15,778 nt of DNA from an uncultured Megasphaera sp. (lineage in GTDB: Bacteria > Bacillota > Negativicutes > Veillonellales > Megasphaeraceae): contig CABQJB010000024.1 of NCBI GenBank assembly GCA_902464195.1, positions 1 to 15,778 on the forward strand, in the 5' to 3' direction. A program made the position numbers and the translations under genes. This document shows positions 11,839-15,778 of the stretch, one piece after another; position 1 is the first letter of the stretch; every line of letters begins with the position of its first letter. The notes beneath the pieces are model-generated. The model was given only the letters and a program-made list of their open reading frames with translations. It searched no databases and was not told the DNA's origin.

Positions 11839-13191
11839 TTAAAAAGGCAGACGCGGCATGAAACCCCGTCGTTTATTCTTCTGTGCTTTCTTGGCCTGCT
11901 TCATCATCTTCTGCATTTCTGCGAACTGCTTGATGAGGCGGTTGACATCCTGGACACGCGTGCCGCTGCCCTTGGCGATACGGCGCTTGCGGCTGTCCTT
12001 GATGAGCATTTTCGGATTGGCACTCGACCGTTCCTGGGCCGTCATGGATGTGATAATGGCTTCGATTCGTTTGAATTCTTTGCCGTCCATGTCGACTTTG
12101 TCGAGTTCTTTCTTATATTTCCCGATGCCTGGGATGAGGCTCAGGAGACTGCCCATATTGCCCATCTTCTTGATCATATGGAGCTGGGACAGGAAGTCAT
12201 CGAAGGTGAAGGTACCACTTTTCATGGTCTTCTTCATGTTTTCCATCGATTCTTCATCGAAAGCCGCCTGGGCTTTTTCGATGATCGTTTCGACGTCGCC
12301 TAAGTCGAGGATACGCGATGCATAACGGTTCGGATGGAATTCTTCCAGGCCGTCGAGCTTTTCGCTGACGCCGATGAACTTAATCGGTTTGCCCGTGACA
12401 GCCTTGATGGACAAGGCGGCACCGCCGCGGGCATCGCCATCGAGCTTGGTCATGATGATGCCGTCGATGCCGAGGGCTTTATCGAAGGCCGAGGCAGCCG
12501 TAACGGCATCCTGACCGGTCATGGCGTCGACGACGAGCAGGATTTCATGGGGATGAACTTCATTCTTGATGTTGATGAGTTCGTCCATGAGGGTTTCATT
12601 GATATGTAAACGGCCGGCCGTATCGATGATGACGACATCGCGTAAATGGCTGGTCGCATAGGGAATGGCGTGCTGGGCAATGGCAACAGGGTCCTTGCTG
12701 CCCTCTTCGGTATAGACGGGCATGTCCAGTTCCTGGCCGAGGACCTGCAGCTGCGTGATAGCCGCCGGACGGTAGACGTCGGCAGCGACCATGAGCGGGC
12801 TCTTGCCCTGGGACTTCAGCTTCTTGGCCAGTTTGGCGGCTGTCGTCGTTTTACCAGCCCCCTGGAGACCGACGAGCATGATGATGGTCGGTGGCTTGGG
12901 AGAAATGGTAATCCGGCTCTGTGTCCCGCCGAGGAGTTCCGTCAGTTCATCGCGGACGATCTTGATGACCGTCTGTGACGCATTGAGGCTGCCGAAGACT
13001 TCTTCGCCGACGGCCTTTTCTTTGACTTTCTTGATGAAATCTTTGGTGACGGCAAAGTTGACGTCCGCTTCCAGAAGGGCGCGGCGCATCTCTTTCAGCG
13101 CTTCGCTGACATCCTCTTCAGAAAGCTTCCCTTTGCCGCGGAGTTTTTTAAATGCCGCCTGGAATCGTTCGGACAGACTTTCAAATGGCAT
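11839..13191 (-). CDS. ffh: Signal recognition particle GTPase Ffh
   Basis: Ffh binds SRP RNA and signal sequences on nascent chains and delivers them to FtsY and SecYEG. The 450-residue protein has the N domain (1-95), then the G domain with G1 GLQGAGKTTTAAK (108-120), DVYRPAAITQL (138-148), DTAGR (190-194) and TKLDGDARGG (248-257). The methionine-rich M domain (about 315-450) contains the SRP-RNA-binding RIAKGSGTRVQDVNRLIKQF (404-423). All motifs are intact and length is normal. AAGGAGG lies six bases before the ATG. It starts 13 bp after the ylxM stop, the usual ylxM-ffh pairing. Confidence 0.98.
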   Translation of the reverse strand: MPFESLSERFQAAFKKLRGKGKLSEEDVSEALKEMRRALLEADVNFAVTKDFIKKVKEKAVGEEVFGSLNASQTVIKIVRDELTELLGGTQSRITISPKPPTIIMLVGLQGAGKTTTAAKLAKKLKSQGKSPLMVAADVYRPAAITQLQVLGQELDMPVYTEEGSKDPVAIAQHAIPYATSHLRDVVIIDTAGRLHINETLMDELINIKNEVHPHEILLVVDAMTGQDAVTAASAFDKALGIDGIIMTKLDGDARGGAALSIKAVTGKPIKFIGVSEKLDGLEEFHPNRYASRILDLGDVETIIEKAQAAFDEESMENMKKTMKSGTFTFDDFLSQLHMIKKMGNMGSLLSLIPGIGKYKKELDKVDMDGKEFKRIEAIITSMTAQERSSANPKMLIKDSRKRRIAKGSGTRVQDVNRLIKQFAEMQKMMKQAKKAQKNKRRGFMPRLPF

Positions 13192-13204
13192 AAGGGGCCT
13201 CCTT

Positions 13205-13534
13205 CTATAACTCTATTTCATGCAAAAGCTGTTTCGCTCTTTCAAGGGTTTGCGGTTCTTCCCGGTCGAGAAGCCGCTCTACTTCATCGATCTTATCACG
13301 GACCGCATCGTAGCGGGCCAGCAGATGAAGGCGCTGTTCGTAACTTTCCAGCGAATGGGAAGCGCGCTTGAGCATATCATAGGCACCTTGGCGGGAAATG
13401 TGCAGTTCCTCCCCGATTTCGCTCAGGGACAGGTCCATATCGAAATACATTTCCATGCAGCGCCGTTGTTTCTCCGTAAGCAAAGGCCCGTACAAATCGA
13501 GGAGCCGTCCCTTGCGGACTACATCTTCAAGCAT
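13205..13534 (-). CDS. ylxM: YlxM (UPF0122) HTH protein, SRP-associated
   Basis: The 109-residue YlxM family protein has a sigma-70 region 4-like helix-turn-helix at 36-58 (SLSEIGEELHISRQGAYDMLKRA), preceded by LTEKQRRCMEMYF and followed by a C-terminal helix. In streptococci YlxM interacts with the SRP and modulates Ffh. I use the ATG at 13534: it is about 27 nt from the predicted transcription start and behind AAAGGCGGTGA. A TTG at 13552 in frame would leave almost no leader. It is the first gene of the long operon. Confidence 0.92.
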   Translation of the reverse strand: MLEDVVRKGRLLDLYGPLLTEKQRRCMEMYFDMDLSLSEIGEELHISRQGAYDMLKRASHSLESYEQRLHLLARYDAVRDKIDEVERLLDREEPQTLERAKQLLHEIEL

Positions 13535-13567
13535 GGCTTCACCGCCTTTCAAACAGCGTACTTTGGT

Positions 13568-13596
13568 ATTATAACGGAAAGCAGCCTATCTGTCAA
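13568..13596 (-). promoter_or_regulatory. Consensus sigma-70 promoter of the ylxM-ffh-yebC operon
   Basis: On the minus strand TTGACA (13596-13591) and TATAAT (13573-13568) are both perfect hexamers separated by exactly 17 bp. It would start transcription near 13561, about 27 nt before the ylxM ATG. Confidence 0.9.
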
Positions 13597-13613
13597 GTAT
13601 TTTTACTTGTCAG
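13590..13613. promoter_or_regulatory. Palindrome overlapping the -35 box
   Basis: Arms CTGTCAAGTA (13590-13599) and TACTTGTCAG (13604-13613) pair at nine of ten positions around TTTT. The left arm contains the -35 hexamer, so a bound regulator would occlude RNA polymerase. No T run follows the palindrome on either strand, so it is not a convincing terminator. Confidence 0.5.
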
Positions 13614-13619
13614 AGTTTG

Positions 13620-13643
13620 TAGGGGCCGCCTAAAGGGCGGCCC
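13620..13643. repeat. GTAGGGG-type hairpin repeat
   Basis: GTAGGGGCCGCC runs into an 8-bp stem GGGCCGCC (13623-13630) / GGCGGCCC (13636-13643). It is the same GTAGGGG-plus-hairpin theme as at 109-118, 1606-1620, 2252-2261 and, reversed, 3110-3137. Confidence 0.6.
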
Positions 13644-13748
13644 GCAGGTCGCAGGTCGCAGGTCGCAGGCCGCAGGTCGCAGGTCGCAGGTCGCAGGTCG
13701 CAGGTCGCAGGTCGCAGGCCGCAGGCCGCAGACCGTGCCTCGTAGATG
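13644..13748 (+). repeat. Heptanucleotide array (GCAGGTC), left side of gap
   Basis: Thirteen clean units (13644-13734) are GCAGGTC x3, GCAGGCC, GCAGGTC x6, GCAGGCC x2 and GCAGACC. Two decayed units, GTGCCTC and GTAGATG, follow. It is the longest and most homogeneous heptad array in the window and therefore the one most likely to vary in copy number. Confidence 0.9.
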
Positions 13749-13761
13749 GCTTTACTCTTCA

Positions 13762-13785
13762 CTACAAACTCCAAACTACCAACTA
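13762..13785 (-). repeat. Heptanucleotide array (TTTGTAG type), right edge of gap
   Basis: Plus-strand units CTACAAA, CTCCAAA, CTACCAA and CTA run directly into the stop codon at 13786-13788. The orientation is opposite to the GCAGGTC array. Confidence 0.65.
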
Positions 13786-15777
13786 TTACGGTACGATGGA
13801 TACGCGGACGTCGTAGAAGGTGCTGCCGGCGCCTTCGTCGGTCAGGCGCTGGGACGTGAGGACGTTGACCGAGGCCCCCTGGCCTTTGACGCGTTCCCGC
13901 CACCAGACGCCTTCGCTGACGACCTGGCCCGGTACGGTCCGTTTAGAGATGACGACGGTGAAATCGGCCTGGCCCCGTTCATTGGCCAAGGTCACGGTCT
14001 GGCCGTCGCGCAGGCCATAGCGGGCCGCATCGTCGGGATGGACAAAGAGGTCCATCGTATGGCTGGCCGTCAGTTCGTCCCGTTCGTTGAAGGACGAATC
14101 GAGGATGCGCATATCCGGCCCATTAACGAAGGCCAGCGTGCCGTCATCTTCTGCCAGTGGCAGATAGTCCGGCAGGGCCGGCGTCAAGGACTCATTGTAT
14201 ATCTCGATTTTCCCTGACGGAGTCCCGAACCGGGTCTGATAATCGGCCGGCATGGGCAGCGGCGTCGGCAGGCCCTGACCGAGGCGCTCCCGGTCGACGG
14301 GCAGGGGCCACTTGGTCGTCGATGCGGCCAGGGCTTCGACGAGGTCCCGGTCCGACTGGTCATAGAAATCATCCTGTATGCCCATGGCATGGGCCAGGTC
14401 ACAGGCGACGCGCCAGTTGGACCGGCTCTGGCCGACGGGCGGAATGGCGGCATAGCCGCATTGGATTGTATAGTTGCCATAGGAATAATAGGCATCGTCG
14501 TGTTCCAGCGACGTCGTCGCCGGCAGGACAATGTCGGCATAGCGGGCCGTGTCGGTCATAAAGCGTTCGTGGACAACGGTAAATAAATCGTCCCGGCTGA
14601 GGCCCTTCAGGACCTGGTTCTGGTCCGGCGCCGTGCAGGCCGGATTGGACGAATAGACAAAGAGGCTGCGGATGCGGTCGTCTTCCGTCAGGGCCTGGCC
14701 GATACAGCACATGTTGACGACGCGCTTGCCCGGCTGTTTCCAGTCGGAATGGGTGACGATTTCTTTATCATAGGCTTTCGACGCCGACGCCGAAGTCAAG
14801 AGGCCGGCCCCCTGCTTCCCCCAGACGCCGACGACAGCCGGCAGACAGGTAATGAGGCGCGTCGTCATGGCGCCGTTGCGATAGCGGGACTGGCCGCTGC
14901 CGAGGCGGATGAACGGCGCCCGGGCCCGGCCGTAGGCGTGGGCCAGTTCGACGATGACGTCGGCCGGCACGCCGGTGATGCCCTGCGTTTCTTCCGGCGT
15001 ATACTTGGGCAGGACGGTCGTCTTCAAGTCATCCCAGCCGAGGACGTTCCGGGCCAGGAAGGCTTCGTCAGCCAGGCCATCGCGGTCGAGGACATGCATC
15101 ATGCCCAGGGCCAGGGCGCCGTCCGTACCGGGTCGGACGGCGACGAAGTGGTCGGCCAGGTCAGCCGTCTTGTTGCGATAGGCATCGATGCACCAGACGA
15201 CGGCCCCTTTGGCCCGGGCTGCTTCGACGTCGTGGCGGAAGTGGATATTCGTGGCCAGCATATGGATACTCCAGAGGAAGATGCAGTCGCTGTCCTGCGC
15301 TTCCTGTGGCGCCGTCGGCATGGTACTGCCCATGACATCCTTGAAGCCCCGTCCTTTGGCCGGAGCGCAGATGGTCCGGTCCAGTCCGGAAGCGCCCAGG
15401 CGGTAGAACAGGCCGTGCAGGGCGTCGTGCTGGACGATGCCCATGGTGCCGGCATAGGAATAAGGCAGGATAGCTTCGGCACCGGCTTCGGCGATGATGG
15501 CCTTCCAGGTCCCGGCGATTTCTGCCAGGGCCTGATCCCAGGAAATGGGCGCGAACTGGCCGCTTCCCTTAGGGCCGGTCCGTTTCAGTGGCGTCGTCAG
15601 GCGGCGCGGCGAATGAACGGTCCGCTCATAATGGGCCATCTTCGGGCATAACGTCCCGCGCGTAAAAGGATGGGACTTGTCGCCGGCAACGGATACGACG
15701 CGGCCGTCCTCGACAGAAACGACGAGCCCACAGGCATCAGGGCAATCGTAAGGGCAGACAGATGTATAGGTTTTCAT
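13786..15777 (-). CDS. Molybdopterin oxidoreductase (DMSO reductase superfamily)
   Basis: The 663-residue protein is a molybdopterin-guanine-dinucleotide enzyme with an N-terminal 4Fe-4S domain: C8, C12 and C16 in VCPYDCPDACG and C44 in LCPK. The catalytic domain follows, with TICAPAKGRGFKDVMG (135-150), where C137 sits at the usual Mo-ligand position by my alignment, FLWSIHMLATNIHF, and IVLPATTSLEHDDAYYS. A C-terminal dinucleotide-binding domain begins around 530 (VHPDDAARYGLRDGQTVTLANERGQADF). It has no twin-arginine signal, so it is cytoplasmic. Substrate cannot be called; it resembles YyaE-like or Psr/Phs-like subunits. The ATG at 15777 leaves one base of the window, so its ribosome binding site, and any upstream partner subunit, are out of sight. 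Confidence 0.88.
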   Translation of the reverse strand: MKTYTSVCPYDCPDACGLVVSVEDGRVVSVAGDKSHPFTRGTLCPKMAHYERTVHSPRRLTTPLKRTGPKGSGQFAPISWDQALAEIAGTWKAIIAEAGAEAILPYSYAGTMGIVQHDALHGLFYRLGASGLDRTICAPAKGRGFKDVMGSTMPTAPQEAQDSDCIFLWSIHMLATNIHFRHDVEAARAKGAVVWCIDAYRNKTADLADHFVAVRPGTDGALALGMMHVLDRDGLADEAFLARNVLGWDDLKTTVLPKYTPEETQGITGVPADVIVELAHAYGRARAPFIRLGSGQSRYRNGAMTTRLITCLPAVVGVWGKQGAGLLTSASASKAYDKEIVTHSDWKQPGKRVVNMCCIGQALTEDDRIRSLFVYSSNPACTAPDQNQVLKGLSRDDLFTVVHERFMTDTARYADIVLPATTSLEHDDAYYSYGNYTIQCGYAAIPPVGQSRSNWRVACDLAHAMGIQDDFYDQSDRDLVEALAASTTKWPLPVDRERLGQGLPTPLPMPADYQTRFGTPSGKIEIYNESLTPALPDYLPLAEDDGTLAFVNGPDMRILDSSFNERDELTASHTMDLFVHPDDAARYGLRDGQTVTLANERGQADFTVVISKRTVPGQVVSEGVWWRERVKGQGASVNVLTSQRLTDEGAGSTFYDVRVSIVP

Positions 15778-15778
15778 G

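Noticed and set aside
13644..13734. Possible CRISPR array
   Set aside because: The units are 7-bp direct tandem repeats with no spacers and no cas genes nearby; it is a microsatellite-like array.
13610..13903. 97-codon minus-strand frame rich in RPATCDL repeats
   Set aside because: A translation artefact of the GCAGGTC heptamers overlapping the 3' end of the molybdoenzyme gene.

Overview
The window looks like a chromosomal segment of an anaerobic Firmicute of the Negativicutes type; Megasphaera or a close relative is my best guess. The reasons are the ylxM-ffh-rpsP-khpA-ylqD-rimM-trmD operon, moderately GC-rich coding sequence, strong AGGAGG ribosome binding sites, a DUF1858/hemerythrin redox cluster, and intergenic repeats of a style I associate with that group. 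The taxon is inference. Every gene I accept lies on the minus strand, so transcription runs from high to low coordinates.

Right end (15777-13786): a complete molybdopterin/4Fe-4S oxidoreductase whose start codon is one base from the window edge. Next (13613-8170) is a long housekeeping operon. A perfect TTGACA-N17-TATAAT promoter drives ylxM, ffh (SRP GTPase), rpsP (S16), khpA (KH RNA-binding protein), ylqD, rimM (30S maturation), trmD (tRNA m1G37), a second SPOUT RNA methyltransferase and yebC, ending at a 14-bp-stem terminator. It couples ribosome assembly, tRNA/rRNA modification and protein targeting, with ATGA overlaps at rimM/trmD and trmD/methyltransferase.

Middle (7983-6386): a three-gene redox/stress operon made of a hybrid-cluster-associated DUF1858 disulfide protein, a conserved protein of unknown function (FLGPIHFWLYNK type) and a hemerythrin-domain protein, closed by a 15-bp-stem terminator. 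Left of it (6377-3288) is a two-gene operon: a 451-residue protein with a duplicated zinc-ribbon plus coiled-coil module, overlapping by 29 bp a NERD nuclease-superfamily 1 helicase fusion. It has the architecture of a DNA-processing or defence module and is the best candidate for an undescribed system. A Sel1-repeat protein (2932-2441) and an Rpn-type PD-(D/E)XK nuclease (1325-336) follow.

The intergenic regions are exceptional. Each inter-operon gap carries short tandem arrays of a heptanucleotide with consensus GYRGNYY. In the five gaps fully inside the window, the G-rich unit reads on the plus strand at the left edge and as its reverse complement at the right edge, the latter often touching the stop codon of the next gene. 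Between the arrays are recurring hairpin modules: GGGNCGCC hairpins, CCTACGCA/CGTAGGGG inverted repeats, and a TGCGGC-GAA-GCCGCA hairpin. One gap contains an apparently identical 324-bp tandem duplication. I found no tRNA, rRNA, CRISPR array, transposase-bearing IS or prophage.
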